From: Biomphalaria glabrata
Lineage: Eukaryota; Mollusca; Gastropoda; Planorbidae
DNA: 64,000 nucleotides
Assembly (NCBI RefSeq): GCF_947242115.1
Contig: NC_074718.1
Location: 42,955,699 to 43,019,698, forward strand
Direction of reading: 5' to 3'
Part shown: positions 33,401 to 41,754 of the stretch, one piece after another
Layout: each line of letters opens with the position of its first letter
How positions within the stretch are numbered: the stretch's first letter is position 1
Program-made: the position numbers and the translations under genes
The notes under the pieces: model-generated
Seen by the model: only the letters and a program-made list of their open reading frames with translations
Databases searched by the model: none
Told to the model about the DNA's origin: nothing

Positions 33401-35841
33401 TGTCCTTGCCAGTGGATAACAACTATAGTGTGAAGGGGGCCCAGTGCGCCCAGGATTGATTGGGGCCTGTAAAGATATTGTAAGGCTGTTAGGCAGGGGT
33501 TCTCAGCCTGTGGTTCGCGACCCCCTTGGGGATCGATTGACGATTTGCCAGGGGTCGCCTAAGACCATCGAAAATATGGATTGTTATTGTCTATTCTTCT
33601 ATTGCTGTGTGTGTGTGTGGGGGGGGGGGGGGGGTCGCGGCACAATGGGGGATTGTAAAAAGGGGTCACCGAGCTTAAAAGGTTGAGAACCGCTGCTGTA
33701 AGGTAATCGTATATTCCTTGAAAAAATAGACTTTGACTAACGTGGCACTGTTAATTTTGAAATTAGGTTCATACATCGATATGTCTGTTTAAAAATGATA
33801 ATCGACTCCATTTGTTCTTGTCACGCTTCACTTTGAAGTCTATTGGGACATTGTATACTCTTGAAACCGGCCTTAAAGTTATCATGCTATGCCACTGGTC
33901 CATAGCTCTGTGTCAGTAGGTCTCCGATGACCACAATGTGCCCGCTCAATGGTTTGGTCTCATGATAGAATAAATGCCTACTTTCGTAAGATTTCAAAGT
34001 GTATCACCTTTTTTTTCTTCCATTTGTCTTCCTCTTATACTTTGAGTAGCCGAGTGAAACGTTATGTTTCTTTTCCTATCCCATACGCTAGATAATTACT
34101 AAAATTTATGTTATAAAAAAAACTTTTTTGTAAAAAAAAAAATTATATGTTTCGGCTGAACCTTCACATTTTGAAGATAATTACATCCTATCCCAAACCT
34201 CTCACAGAACGGTGTGGAATGGCAGCGGGCAGGGTTCGAACCCTGGACCATCGACTTGAAAGATCAGTCCTGACCAGGCAACCAACAGATGCATATGTAG
34301 TAGACTTTACCCACATCCCAATTTTTTGTTTTACATAGTCTGACAAATATGGCGTCAGTAGAGTTTCATTCCAGACCTTAGTGACACCTGGCTAAAAAAA
34401 CGAACAAGTTGTAAATATGAAGTCATAGAGAAACGTGTACTGGTAGTGCAGGGGTTCTCAACCTGTGGGTCGTGACCCCATTGGGGGTCGATTGACGATT
34501 TGCCAGGGGTCGCCAAAGACCATCGAAAAAATGGATTGTTATTGTCTATGCATTTATTGCTGTAAGTGTGTGTGTGGGGGGGGGGTCGCGGCAGAGTGGT
34601 GGATTGTAAAAAAGGGTCGCCGAGCATAAAAGGTTCAGAACCGCTGTGGTAGTGGGTTGAAAGTCAATACTTACTTTGGGTCTGGAGGATATAGTCCAGT
34701 GGAACACGTGACATTCACGACCTGTGATTGGATGAAATAAGACACGTGTGTTAGCAATTAGGTTGCAAACTTCCATCTGGTATATTGATATACCGCCAAG
34801 TAATTTTAAAGTGATTTAGAAGTGAATTTCAAGTCATTTAGAAGACTAATAGTCATTCATAAGCAAAGTAATCAACAATTAATTTAGAAGTCATTTGGAT
34901 AGAATTTTGAAGTACTTTACAAGTAATTTGAACTGTTAAGTAACTTAGAAATATTTTTCAAGTAATTAAGTAATATTTTAGAAGAAAAAAAAAAAGAAAA
35001 TGACCTTTAGTGGAGATTAGGTCATGAGACAAATGATGCAAGACACATGGCCGACGGTTAACAAGAGTGTGATGTGGCCAGCACAATGACCAAACGCCCG
35101 ACTTTAACCAAGTAATGTCAGGTAACCATCAGAGTTGGGTAGACTCAAGAAAAGCCCCAGAATTCTGAAGTTTGAAATCTCCTTTAATTACACGTCTCTA
35201 TACCGTTTGTTTATTTGTATTTTAGTTTTTGTTTCCCCTGAAATCTTGATTTAAACAAATATATAACTTGTTTCTACCCCATGACATATAGACATATGGT
35301 CTATAGGGCAGATGATGTAAAGGTCATCTGATTCTGTGGCCTACGGTTAACGAGGGTGTCATGTGGCCAGCACAACGACCAACCGCCTTTACTTTTCCCC
35401 AACTAATGTCAGGTACCCATTTGAGCTGGGTGGACTCAGAGGCGAAATTAAAAATCCTAGTCTTCACCAGGATTCGAACCCCGGACCCCGGTTCGGTAGC
35501 CAAGCGCTTTACCGCTCAGCCACCGCGCCTCCATATATATATACATTTCAAACTCCGGCTTATAATAATCTCGTTCTCATTCAGATTATCAAATTATTCT
35601 CCTGTTGTGTTACCGTTAAATTTCGTTTAAGTCATTCTCGTTTTAGTTTCCGTAAACGACAATAACATCAAGGTTTACATAATCTCAACGAAGCTCATAG
35701 AACCCATGGATTGCATTTATCACCTATGGAAACAAAACGCACCCTCTACTAAAGAACAGAAGTAACTACGCGACTTACCTGAGCGACGGTGTCAGACGTG
35801 ATGACTGCTAGAGTGAGCAGTACCAGGTGTATTGGTCTCAT
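17935..35841 (-). CDS. ASAH1: Acid ceramidase precursor, complete 13-exon gene
   Basis: Exons 1-13 on the minus strand: 35841-35779, 34721-34675, 32639-32552, 31347-31258, 30240-30162, 29426-29352, 28281-28236, 27991-27847, 26200-26143, 25821-25655, 21191-21024, 19799-19743, 18024-17935. All junctions are GT-AG and all phases match, giving 390 codons (human ASAH1 is 395). The enzyme hydrolyses ceramide to sphingosine and fatty acid in the lysosome. A signal peptide spans about residues 1-20. The autocleavage nucleophile is Cys138 in FSDFCTSI. Arg154 and Asp157 lie in HARNLDFG, Asn315 in ETNYDHW and Arg328 in DDRRTPA, matching the known active-site set. Cysteines near both ends (NVTC, HTCMQ, CQDPC) fit the disulfides of acid ceramidase rather than NAAA, the nearest alternative. 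Several NxS/T sites suit a lysosomal glycoprotein. I see no disruption. Confidence 0.95.
18122..18235. repeat. 14/15-bp minisatellite (GCTGCGCCAAAACG)
   Basis: About seven units of GCTGCGCCA(A/T)AACG lie in intron 12, roughly 100 bp from exon 13. It is strikingly GC-rich for the region. A loosely similar GCGCCAT phrase occurs near 23730-23840. Confidence 0.7.
18595..18862 (-). mobile_element. tRNA-derived SINE, family 1
   Basis: This reverse copy has a recognisable head (GCGGTC-like AGAAGTTAAGCGCTTGGC on the minus strand), B box and CTGGCCACGTGACACC block. It sits in intron 12 of acid ceramidase, in the same orientation as the gene. Confidence 0.78.
19168..19460 (-). mobile_element. LINE family A, ORF2 C-terminus and 3' tail
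   Basis: In reverse it matches 46631-46920: the ATAAG tail, GCGTAGGACGTAATCATC block, and a decayed frame with phrases equivalent to FFPSA and [12 protein letters not shown]. Confidence 0.7.
19743..19799 (-). CDS. ASAH1: Acid ceramidase exon 12
   Basis: A 57-base exon of 19 codons ([19 protein letters not shown]) between ATTTCAG and GTAAGG. It aligns with human [20 protein letters not shown]. Confidence 0.93.
20245..20745. repeat. 29-bp minisatellite in acid ceramidase intron 11
   Basis: The unit is ACCTTCCTTTCTTATCTTAT plus AAGTTATAA (starts at 20253 and 20282). About 17 copies are present, some shortened to 28 bp by loss of one base in CTTGTCTATAAG. It is strongly pyrimidine-biased on the plus strand. 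Confidence 0.88.
20750..20850 (-). mobile_element. LINE family A, short fragment
   Basis: Reverse match to the ACAAATTTGTCCTAGCATAT to TTTGTGTCTTTATG portion of the family A 3' region. It abuts the 29-bp minisatellite. Confidence 0.55.
21024..21191 (-). CDS. ASAH1: Acid ceramidase exon 11
   Basis: Fifty-six codons, phase 0 at both ends. It begins [15 protein letters not shown] and carries ETNYDHW (Asn315) and DDRRTPA (Arg328), both active-site motifs, then the HTCMQ cysteine. Confidence 0.95.
21284..21570. repeat. Three (AT)n / ATAC microsatellite tracts
   Basis: Pure AT runs lie at about 21290-21312 and 21411-21434, and an ATATGTAT run at about 21536-21560. They sit in intron 10 of acid ceramidase. 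Confidence 0.75.
21755..22525 (+). mobile_element. LINE family B, endonuclease fragment joined to its 3' end
   Basis: The plus strand reads an APE-type endonuclease fragment: [16 protein letters not shown], the catalytic [10 protein letters not shown], then [11 protein letters not shown] with the SDH motif, up to about 22210. A further frame follows ([14 protein letters not shown]). From about 22320 the sequence jumps to the family's 3' end (AGTACATAGAAGTC to CTGAATTTCCATTTGATTG), so the reverse transcriptase region is deleted. The same tail is seen in reverse at 55435 and 46478. Confidence 0.8.
22526..23260. other. Intron sequence, no feature assigned
   Basis: It holds a 25-30 base T run near 22688-22713 and AT-rich sequence within intron 10; nothing else is recognisable. 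Confidence 0.5.
23262..23850 (+). repeat. Interspersed repeat R1, long copy
   Basis: It begins CTTCTTCTTGAAACTGTCAG and GTAGAGTTGAGCCTTCGGCT. A closely similar copy lies at 56117-56530 and a reverse fragment at 61453-61541. It is GC-rich toward its end (CGCCACTATGAGGCAG). There is no recognisable protein, and the class is unknown. Confidence 0.7.
24220..24620. repeat. 27-bp minisatellite in acid ceramidase intron 10
   Basis: The unit is GGGACATAAGATCATATCGC plus CAATAAA, about 14 copies. Because 27 is a multiple of 3 and the unit lacks stops, long repeat frames appear on both strands; these are not genes. Confidence 0.9.
24620..25495. repeat. 31-bp minisatellite in acid ceramidase intron 10
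   Basis: The unit is AGCCAATGAAGGACATAACA plus TAAGATCTAAT (starts at 24982 and 25013), about 28 copies. It follows directly from the 27-bp array and shares the CCAATGAAGGGACATAA core, so one array probably arose from the other. Confidence 0.9.
25655..25821 (-). CDS. ASAH1: Acid ceramidase exon 10
   Basis: Two bases plus 55 codons ([20 protein letters not shown] and on to [15 protein letters not shown]). NAS in VLENAS aligns with the human VLENST glycosylation site. The acceptor AG is preceded by a run of A rather than pyrimidines, which is odd, but phase and homology fix the boundary. Confidence 0.93.
25880..26142. other. Short intron 9, AT-rich
   Basis: Nothing beyond AT-rich intron sequence is visible. 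Confidence 0.4.
26143..26200 (-). CDS. ASAH1: Acid ceramidase exon 9
   Basis: Nineteen codons plus one base ([19 protein letters not shown]), matching the human LFSLTLNERF region. The donor is GTAAGT. Confidence 0.93.
26205..27190. other. Intron 8, mostly unassigned
   Basis: AT-rich intron sequence. A short family A LINE tail (TATCTTATCTTATACAATAC, about 26912-26940) is the only recognisable feature. Confidence 0.45.
27195..27600 (+). mobile_element. tRNA-derived SINE, family 1, with nested MITE remnant
   Basis: The head (GTCGAGGGGTTAAGCGCTTG, B box GAGTTCGAGTC) and body reach CTGGCCACATGACACCCTCG at about 27365. After a MITE the SINE 3' end resumes at GGTCAGCAAGGTCTGA (about 27576). It lies in intron 8 of acid ceramidase, antisense to the gene. 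Confidence 0.7.
27390..27574 (-). mobile_element. hAT-type MITE (CAGGGGTTCTCAACC family), one end lost
   Basis: It matches 10438-10632 from GCTTGGCGACCCCC to the terminal AGGTTGAGAACCCCTG. The left end is eroded, so no target duplication can be read. Confidence 0.75.
27847..27991 (-). CDS. ASAH1: Acid ceramidase exon 8
   Basis: Forty-eight codons ([20 protein letters not shown] and on to [13 protein letters not shown]). The human counterpart WNINNDTWVITEQLKPL aligns well. Confidence 0.95.
28236..28281 (-). CDS. ASAH1: Acid ceramidase exon 7
   Basis: A 46-base exon encoding [14 protein letters not shown] between two split Gly codons. It carries active-site Arg154 and Asp157. Confidence 0.93.
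28600..29095 (+). repeat. Unclassified GC-richer repeat (R3) in intron 6
   Basis: Phrases such as AGCTTCGGGCAGAAGGGGCT and ATGGAAAAGGCTTCG recur in looser form at 37370-37480. A long G run lies near 28640-28670. No protein is recognisable. Confidence 0.4.
29117..29210 (+). repeat. Interspersed repeat R2, copy 2
   Basis: Nearly identical by eye to 9921-10015, directly after the R3 repeat. Confidence 0.6.
29352..29426 (-). CDS. ASAH1: Acid ceramidase exon 6 (catalytic cysteine)
   Basis: It encodes [20 protein letters not shown] and on. The Cys of FCTS is residue 138, the nucleophile that also frees the beta subunit by autocleavage in the human enzyme. Confidence 0.95.
29555..29690. repeat. 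Degenerate 18-bp repeat (AATTTAGAGGACATG)
   Basis: About seven imperfect units with GGACAT spaced about 18 bases, in intron 5. The reverse complement resembles the TGTCCTC tract at 9480-9780. Confidence 0.55.
30162..30240 (-). CDS. ASAH1: Acid ceramidase exon 5
   Basis: Twenty-six codons plus one base ([20 protein letters not shown] and on). The acceptor has a weak pyrimidine tract and the donor is GTTAGT. Confidence 0.9.
30478..31032 (-). mobile_element. tRNA-derived SINE, family 1, split by a MITE
   Basis: The SINE 3' part (30478-30596) and 5' part with a decayed head (30904-31032) flank a complete MITE. It lies in intron 4 of acid ceramidase. Confidence 0.75.
30597..30903 (+). mobile_element. 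hAT-type MITE (CAGTGGTTCCCAAAC family) nested in SINE
   Basis: The ends CAGTGGTTCCAAAAC and CTTTGGGAATCACTG are inverted. The exact duplication CTTTAGAG occupies 30589-30596 and 30904-30911. Subterminal blocks TCGTAGACCCCTT and GGGGTCTATATAGACC also mark the copy at 48424. Confidence 0.9.
31258..31347 (-). CDS. ASAH1: Acid ceramidase exon 4
   Basis: Thirty codons, phase 0 at both ends ([20 protein letters not shown] and on). This is the alpha-subunit helix region that aligns with VNSLKNMINTFV of human. Confidence 0.9.
31883..32070 (-). mobile_element. tRNA-derived SINE, family 1, head-truncated
   Basis: It keeps the 3' and middle blocks in reverse (CATGTGGCCAGCACAACGAC) but loses the tRNA head. 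Confidence 0.65.
32552..32639 (-). CDS. ASAH1: Acid ceramidase exon 3
   Basis: It encodes 29 codons with the family signature [16 protein letters not shown]. The exon begins with the last base of the split Lys codon and ends in phase 0. Confidence 0.93.
32800..32890 (+). mobile_element. Fragment of CAGTGGCGTAGC-family MITE
   Basis: The phrase CTCATGTCATGATGTCGAAT and the CCCGGCCCCCAAATTCTTGG end resemble the right part of the complete element at 53987-54283. Confidence 0.5.
33494..33695 (+). mobile_element. hAT-type MITE (CAGGGGTTCTCAACC family)
   Basis: Inverted ends CAGGGGTTCTCAGCC and GGTTGAGAACCGCTG. Flanks CTGTTAGG and CTGTAAGG match at 7 of 8 bases. A (TG)n then G run lies inside. Confidence 0.88.
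33700..34440. other. Intron 2, no feature assigned
   Basis: AT-rich intron sequence. A GC-richer stretch at 34195-34290 (GGTTCGAACCCTGG) may be a decayed tRNA-like SINE head. Confidence 0.4.
34449..34646 (+). mobile_element. hAT-type MITE (CAGGGGTTCTCAACC family)
   Basis: Ends CAGGGGTTCTCAACC and GGTTCAGAACCGCTG; exact duplication TGGTAGTG at 34441-34448 and 34647-34654. It sits 28 bp past the donor of acid ceramidase exon 2. Confidence 0.92.
34675..34721 (-). CDS. ASAH1: Acid ceramidase exon 2
   Basis: This 47-base exon encodes [15 protein letters not shown] plus two bases of a Lys codon. It contributes the N-terminal disulfide cysteine and an NVT glycosylation site. A MITE (34449-34646) ends 28 bp from its donor. 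Confidence 0.9.
35005..35175 (-). mobile_element. tRNA-derived SINE, family 1, partial and diverged
   Basis: Reverse match to the body (GATGTGGCCAGCACAATGAC and TAATGTCAGGTAACCATC); the head is missing. Confidence 0.6.
35275..35535 (-). mobile_element. tRNA-derived SINE, family 1, well preserved
   Basis: In reverse it has a clear head (GGCTGAGCGGTAAAGCGCTT and B box GGTTCGAATC) and all body blocks. It lies in intron 1 of acid ceramidase, same orientation as the gene. Confidence 0.85.
35779..35841 (-). CDS. ASAH1: Acid ceramidase exon 1 (start, signal peptide)
   Basis: The exon holds 21 codons from ATG at 35841 to a CAG|GTAAGT donor. [15 protein letters not shown] is a typical signal peptide with a hydrophobic core. 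A TTTACAG just before the ATG could be an acceptor of a 5' UTR intron. Confidence 0.9.
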
Positions 35842-36810
35842 CCTCTGTAAACCTTTTTACCTAAACTTGAACAGTCAGACTTGATTTCCGTTTCGAATGT
35901 CCTCTGAAATGTGTTTGGCTGTAGCTGTATAAACTCAGAATATAGAAACAACAATATATATATATTTATATATCAGTCGATATCTCGTTCGTTATCTATT
36001 TATAGTTGATTAGTATCTAGTATTTAAGTATCTATCATGTAGTCCTATCACTTTTGTGTACTAGTTGATATATTTGTAAACTAAATTGCTTACTCTATTG
36101 AGTCTGTTATTACAGAAGCGAAAAGCTGATAGGATACTTTTATAACTGACCGGTAGACTAGCCAGTCGGTGTGTTGGGAAGGAGGTGTTACTTAAGGATG
36201 TGCGTGTGTGTGTGTCAGGAGTGTGTCACTGATAAGGGTACACTGTGTGTGAACTGTGAATGGTCAGTGGGTCAGTCTTTGATGCACGGGTCATCCAGGC
36301 CAATGAATACTGTACCGGAGGCGGCCTCATTCACGTGGGTCGAGTAAGGAATGTTGAAGTTCGGCGTTAACACCGTTAGTCATCTCACCTATGAAAGTAA
36401 TATTCCATTAGTTGCTTCATCCACTAAAGTACTTATCCGTTAGTTACTTCATCCACTAAAGTGATTATCCGTTAGTTACTGTATCCACTTGAGTAATATT
36501 CGTTAGCAATTTTAAATGCTGAAGTAATATTCATAGTCTATGCACACTTAAAAAGCATTTTTTTTTATTTATACATAATGATATAACATTGATTGTGTTA
36601 CCTATTATATTGATAATGTTACACATTGTATTGATTATGTTACATATAATACGCTTAACAAAAACACTTACAGCATCATCTCTACTCTATAATGATGTCT
36701 TTGTCTTCTCTGCCGGCACGGATTTTAAAATGTCAAACAGTTCTTGGTACCTCCCCTCCCCCTTTTCCCATGTATTTCCTCACTAGTCAACCCACTGCGT
36801 AGCATAGGCC
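35842..36810. promoter_or_regulatory. Upstream region of acid ceramidase
   Basis: This stretch precedes the acid ceramidase start and should hold its promoter and 5' UTR, but no core motif can be assigned with confidence. An AT-run (about 35955-35975) and the short tandem repeat at 36390-36520 are the only structure seen. Confidence 0.3.
36390..36520. repeat. 32-bp tandem repeat, about 3.5 units
   Basis: GTTAGTTACTTCATCCACTA and AAGTGATTATCC recur with small changes. Confidence 0.65.
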
Positions 36811-36821
36811 GCTATTTTGCA

Positions 36822-36965
36822 AGGCTAGCCTTAGGCCATTGCAACCTATGCGACCGTTGTGGGCCCCGCACTTTCATAGGACCCGCGCTAATTCTAGGAG
36901 TAATTTTTTTTAATTAAACCATTTTATAACTTATAACATTAACAGATTGCTAAGTATACGAAAAT
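36822..36965 (+). mobile_element. Fragment of CAGGGCC-end MITE
   Basis: GGCCCCGCACTTTCATAGGA and CGCTAATTCTAGG match the left part of 16527-17270. It is cut short near the SINE inserted at 36981. Confidence 0.6.
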
Positions 36966-36980
36966 ATCCTGGAAATCGTG

Positions 36981-37212
36981 GGAAGCGTGGTCGAGAGGCT
37001 AAGTGCGCTTGAACTTGGCTTGGCTTGGCTATCTAGAAGGGGGCTCGAGGTTCGACACCCGAGTCGGGCAGAGTTGTGTTTACTGAGCGCCTAAAGGCAG
37101 CACGGAAAACCAACTCCTAGATACCCACTCCCCCACCACTGGTCCACAAATGCTCAGAGCATGCTATAAGCATGAAAGTAGCGCTATATAAAAGCTATAA
37201 TAATAATAATAA
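36981..37212 (+). mobile_element. tRNA-derived SINE, family 2
   Basis: Very close to 1992-2241 with a 24-base internal gap (the GAGATTGGACC block is missing). It ends in an AAT-repeat tail. Confidence 0.8.
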
Positions 37213-37559
37213 TCTTGTTCTCCATGTTCGCCTATTCTGCAACGTCATTCGACTACGTCACTACTTTTATCGTCGCTAAAAACAATACGCAATATATTCA
37301 TAACATAATCACATTCATTAACATAATCTCTAAACTAAACTAGGTCACTATAACTGTAAGCTTTGGACAGGAGGGGCTCGTTGGCCTTGGCGGGCTGCCC
37401 TCCTAGGATACGGAAAACTTACAGCTATACCCAAAAATGGGAAAGGCTTCAGAGGAAAAATATAGGAGGCCGCGATCCTTAGGCAGTTCGAAGCACACAA
37501 TGCTTCTCTAAGTAGGATATCAAGAGAGAGGCGGTCATTTGTCTTACGTTATACAGCCA

Positions 37560-37770
37560 GTCTTACTTAGACTTAGACTTAGATCCACCCGCGCCTGTTC
37601 GGCGCTTTGGGCGGCAAAGCTGTCTCCACAAAGAAATGTCACTGGCTATGTCTGAAGCCTCTTCCCACCCAGTGTCCACTGTTCTGAGGTCATCCTTGAG
37701 AGTGTGGCGCCAAGTTACACAAGGGCGCCCCTGTTTGCGCTTTCCTCGTATTGGCCTCCATGTCATCGCA
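37560..37770 (-). mobile_element. LINE C-terminal fragment with (CTAAGT)n tail
   Basis: The minus strand reads WRPIRGKRKQGRPCVTWRHT then LKDDLRTVDTGWEEASDIAS, a typical LINE ORF2 C-terminus. The frame runs into a TCTAAG repeat tail that is translated as repeated Ser-Lys. Confidence 0.75.
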
Positions 37771-38434
37771 ACTATTCGTATGCGTAGTTCATTTAATGGA
37801 GATCATGTCCCGCAAACCACATATCATGTAAACGAAATTAACGCACTTAGCGACCGAAATAGTCGATGTATTATTTAGCGGTCTGATTCCCATTTTAACG
37901 GCCGCCCCACCAGCCCACCCCTCGGCACGCCATTGGATCAAGGATGTCCAGATGTTAGTTGCTGTGTGTAGAAAGTGACTTAACTTCTGATTTATTGACG
38001 ACTATTTTGGATTCTGTATTTTAACATGTTATCAGTTCTTTTGTTAAAACAAAATATATCGAAGGCATACAAGAGTTCATTCTCTTATTGAGAGCGCAAG
38101 CGTACTACCATTGTGAGACCAAAGTTCTCCACCAGTGCAAGTTTTAATCCTGTCAGCAAGAAACTGGACAGGGGTTCTCAAGCTGCCAGCGATCAAACCC
38201 CTAGACACGCACGTGCAAACACTCCAGAGCAGTTCTAGTTTGAGTGGGTTTGTGACATGGTCAATAACTCTTGATGTATTTATCTGTTGTTTGACTGCTC
38301 TCCCCTTTCGGTTCTACTTTGAAAAGAATTAGAGGGTAAAACTAGAGCTAATACCGAGACCATTTATTATAGAAGGCCTCAACACAGACCTGCTACGTCA
38401 CAGCCTGTGTGCAGTTTAGACCAATAGCTCGTTG

Positions 38435-38612
38435 TCAAATCGCATCTGGGTCTACCAAGCTCTAATGGGAACCTGAAATTAGTTGGGGAAAAGCAAAGGC
38501 GGTTGGTCATTATGATGGCCACATGGTATCCTCGATTACCGTAGTGCACAGAAACAGATGACATTTACACCATCTGCCCTATAGACCACAAGGTCCAAAG
38601 GGGGAACTTTAC
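38435..38612 (+). mobile_element. tRNA-derived SINE, family 1, head missing
   Basis: Begins at the body (GAAATTAGTTGGGGAAAAGC) and reaches the 3' end CTATAGACCACAAGGTCC. Confidence 0.7.
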
Positions 38613-38619
38613 TTTTTAA

Positions 38620-39570
38620 GAAGAAGCCAAAATTAAATTGAAATGGACATACGTCACAATTACGTAGCTCGTGTAAATCTGTCTGAGTGCCTTGTTTTGG
38701 CCAGGTAATTTAAAATAATTACTGAATAAAGTTTACAAAAGAAATAATAGTGTTTATTATTTTTATGACTATAAACTTTAGTTAAAAGGCAGATGATAAC
38801 AAGTTTCATACGCTTACTGTCAGGACCTAGTTCTGGTCAGCCTGGGTCTACTGTTAACTGTAGAGGAGAAGGGGAGCAATTCAGGTTGTTGATTTCAAAA
38901 CTGTTTTTGTTTAGGATTGTTTTACTTTGTGCAATGTTTTTTTAATGGAATGTAACTCATAATAAAGTAATGTGGTTTTGTTCCTAGTCCAGGGCAGTTG
39001 GACTTTTGGTTATCGATAGAGTTGAAGTGTAGACTAATTATTTTTCTGTGTCGCCATTATTCAGCCTATGGGATAATGAGCTGTTATATTTTAATTGATA
39101 CTGGATATTTCATTTGTCAGACCTGAGCCTGTATTGTATTACAGTGTATGTAATAAACATGTTATATGTCCGTGAATTGGCATTCTGAATCTTTATTCTG
39201 TTGTTATATGTGTCGTTACGGTATTGCCCAGGACTTGGGATACATTTAGTAATCAGCATTGAAGTATACATACGTATATTAGAGGAAAAAAGAGCCTTGA
39301 CACTTACCAACTCTGGATACTTTAAAAAAAATAGACCTCGATTGCTAACAATAAACCTGTGCCTACTGGCGAGGATAGTGACGAGTCCGTAAAAGGCCAA
39401 ACTTAGTTTGCAAGGGGTGCCGTCAAGATTCAATGATTGAGAACTACTACACAAACAGTATTTAGGTCTAGGTCCCGTGCATTTTTTAGCCTAGATAGGC
39501 ACTGATAAGGTCAGATAGAATCGCGTTGCAAAAAACGTTTTTTGTACTTTCATTGCATAACAGCTGCAGA
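38620..39570. other. AT-rich intergenic stretch
   Basis: No gene is visible; a short hAT-like phrase (TTCAATGATTGAGAACTACT) near 39427 may be a worn terminus. Confidence 0.4.
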
Positions 39571-39582
39571 AGGGTGTGGCGG

Positions 39583-40412
39583 CAGGAGTTCTCAGAGAGA
39601 CATACACATCTATACAACTTTCTTTCCTAGTTATCAGGAGTTCTCAGAGAGAAGTATGCATCTATACAATTTTATTTCCTAGTCAGCAGGAGTTCTCACA
39701 GAGACGTATGCATCTATACAATTTTATTTCCTAGTTAGCAGGAGTTCTGAAAGAGAAGTATGCATCTATACAACGTTATTTCCTAGTTAGCAGGAGTTCT
39801 GAAAGAGAAGTATGCATCAATACAACTTTCTTTCCTAGTTAGCAGGAGTTCTCAGAGAGAAGTATACATCTATACAACTTTCTTTCCTAGTTAGCAGGAG
39901 TTCTGAAAGAGAAGTATACATCTATACAACTTTCTTTCCTAGTTATCAGGAGTTCTGAAAGAGAAGTATGCATCTATACAACTTTCTTTCTTAGTTATCA
40001 GGAGTTCTGAAAGAGAAGTATGCATCTATACAACTTTCTTTCCTAGTTATCAGGAGTTCTGAAAGAGAAGTATGCATCTATTCAACTTTCTTTCCTAGTT
40101 AGCAGGAGTTCTGAAAGAGAAGTATGCATCTATACAACGTTATTTCCTAGTTAGCAGGAGTTCTGAAAGAGAAGTATGCATCAATACAACTTTCTTTCCT
40201 AGTTAGCAGGAGTTCTCAGAGAGAAGTATACATCTATACAACTTTCTTTCCTAGTTAGCAGGAGTTCTGAAAGAGAAGTATACATCTATACAACTTTCTT
40301 TCCTAGTTATCAGGAGTTCTGAAAGAGAAGTATGCATCTATACAACTTTATTTCCTAGTTAGCAGGAGTTCTCACAGAGACGTATGCATCTATAGAACTT
40401 TTGTTTCCTAGA
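39583..40412. repeat. 52-bp minisatellite, about 16 units
   Basis: The unit starts CAGGAGTTCTGAAAGAGAAG and continues TATGCATCTATACAACTTTC to CCTAGTTAG (starts at 39583, 39635, 39687). Variants (CAGAGAG or GAAAGAG; ATACATC or ATGCATC) recur in a fixed order, suggesting duplication of multi-unit blocks. Confidence 0.9.
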
Positions 40413-40699
40413 TAAGTTATCTGTTATTAATCTGTTAGCAATAAACAAAAAAAATTGTCATATGTAACTTAAGCATGACATTTGGGAAAACTCAGACGAA
40501 GCAGAAAGTATCTTCTAAGATCAGAAAAAATTAGGAGGTCAGTGTGTTAGTCCGACTAATTCTTAAAATATATGTTGTTGTGCGTGTGGAGCGTGGTGTC
40601 GACTATTCTTATAATTATTGGTGTGTGTGTGTGTGTGGATAGCCGGTTTACGCCCCTTGAAACCGGCGAACGATAGTTTCCCTGGTAGTCGTGTGGACC

Positions 40700-40970
40700 C
40701 AGGGCCGGTCCTAACTATTGCTGGATCTGGACGGGGCTAAGCATAATGTCAAAATTAAGATTTTTTATTAGAAAATACATACGTCTTTGCAATAAATTTG
40801 TATAAAGGGAAAGCTGACAATGCCTTTTTTTTTATCGCTTGGGATTGGCAATTTTGTAAATTTTTTCAGTCGATTTTTATGAGTTTTTAGTCGATTTCAA
40901 TAATTTCAGGAGATATTCAGGTCTTTTTCGTATATTTTGAAGTTTCATAAGATTTCCAAGAGTTTTCTTT
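40700..40970 (-). mobile_element. CAGGGCC-end MITE, partial, reverse
   Basis: It starts CAGGGCCGGTCCTAAC. AATTAAGATTTTTTATTAGA matches the reverse complement of the 3' part of 16527-17270. The other end is not found. Confidence 0.6.
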
Positions 40971-41754
40971 TTATTATTTTATTTAAGCACAAATTAATCT
41001 GTTTTTTCGTTCCATATTTTTTTTTGTTGACTTTCATATTTTTATTGAGATTCCTTTTTTGTGTGTGTTTTATTCAGCTTATACTTTCACTTACAATAAC
41101 ACACAAGACAAACAGGTTAACGCATCCACGTCCAGACCATATAATGCTGTTGTGCAGTCAAGGTTATTGAGAAGCTGTATATAGGTCATGATCATGCACA
41201 GTGTTCATTGTAATATACTCGCTGGAGTTCGTCAATTATATAGTCATTGTCCCAGATATAGGAGTATAAGTATATGTACATCTATATCTAGAAAGGAGTG
41301 TTGATTTGAGGCTATGTTGTAGCTAGTAATATTGTACTCTAATTTGGTCATTCATAATTTACATATTTATTTATTGTACAATGCTTCAGCAACACATTTT
41401 CTATTAATGTTCACAGATTATTGTACTCAACGTTTTAAGTTTTAAAGTAGAACATGTCTATTTATAGAAAAACTACATATTTTTAGTATCAGTAATGTAC
41501 CGTAGTACAAAAGTGAACGTTACTTGAATTAGACTAGCTGCTTAAGTTCCGGACTGTGGTTGCCATGAGGTCTGGTGAAGACAAAGGTGGGCAAATATTT
41601 GTATGATGGGCCACATTTAACATGTTCTCTGGTAATGGGGGGACGCATGTATGTTAGATAGTATTAGATACATAACGCGCACATAAAATGCATGACGTAG
41701 AAAAAATATGAATGTTATATATATAAGCATGTATACTGTTATTTCATTTCACAT

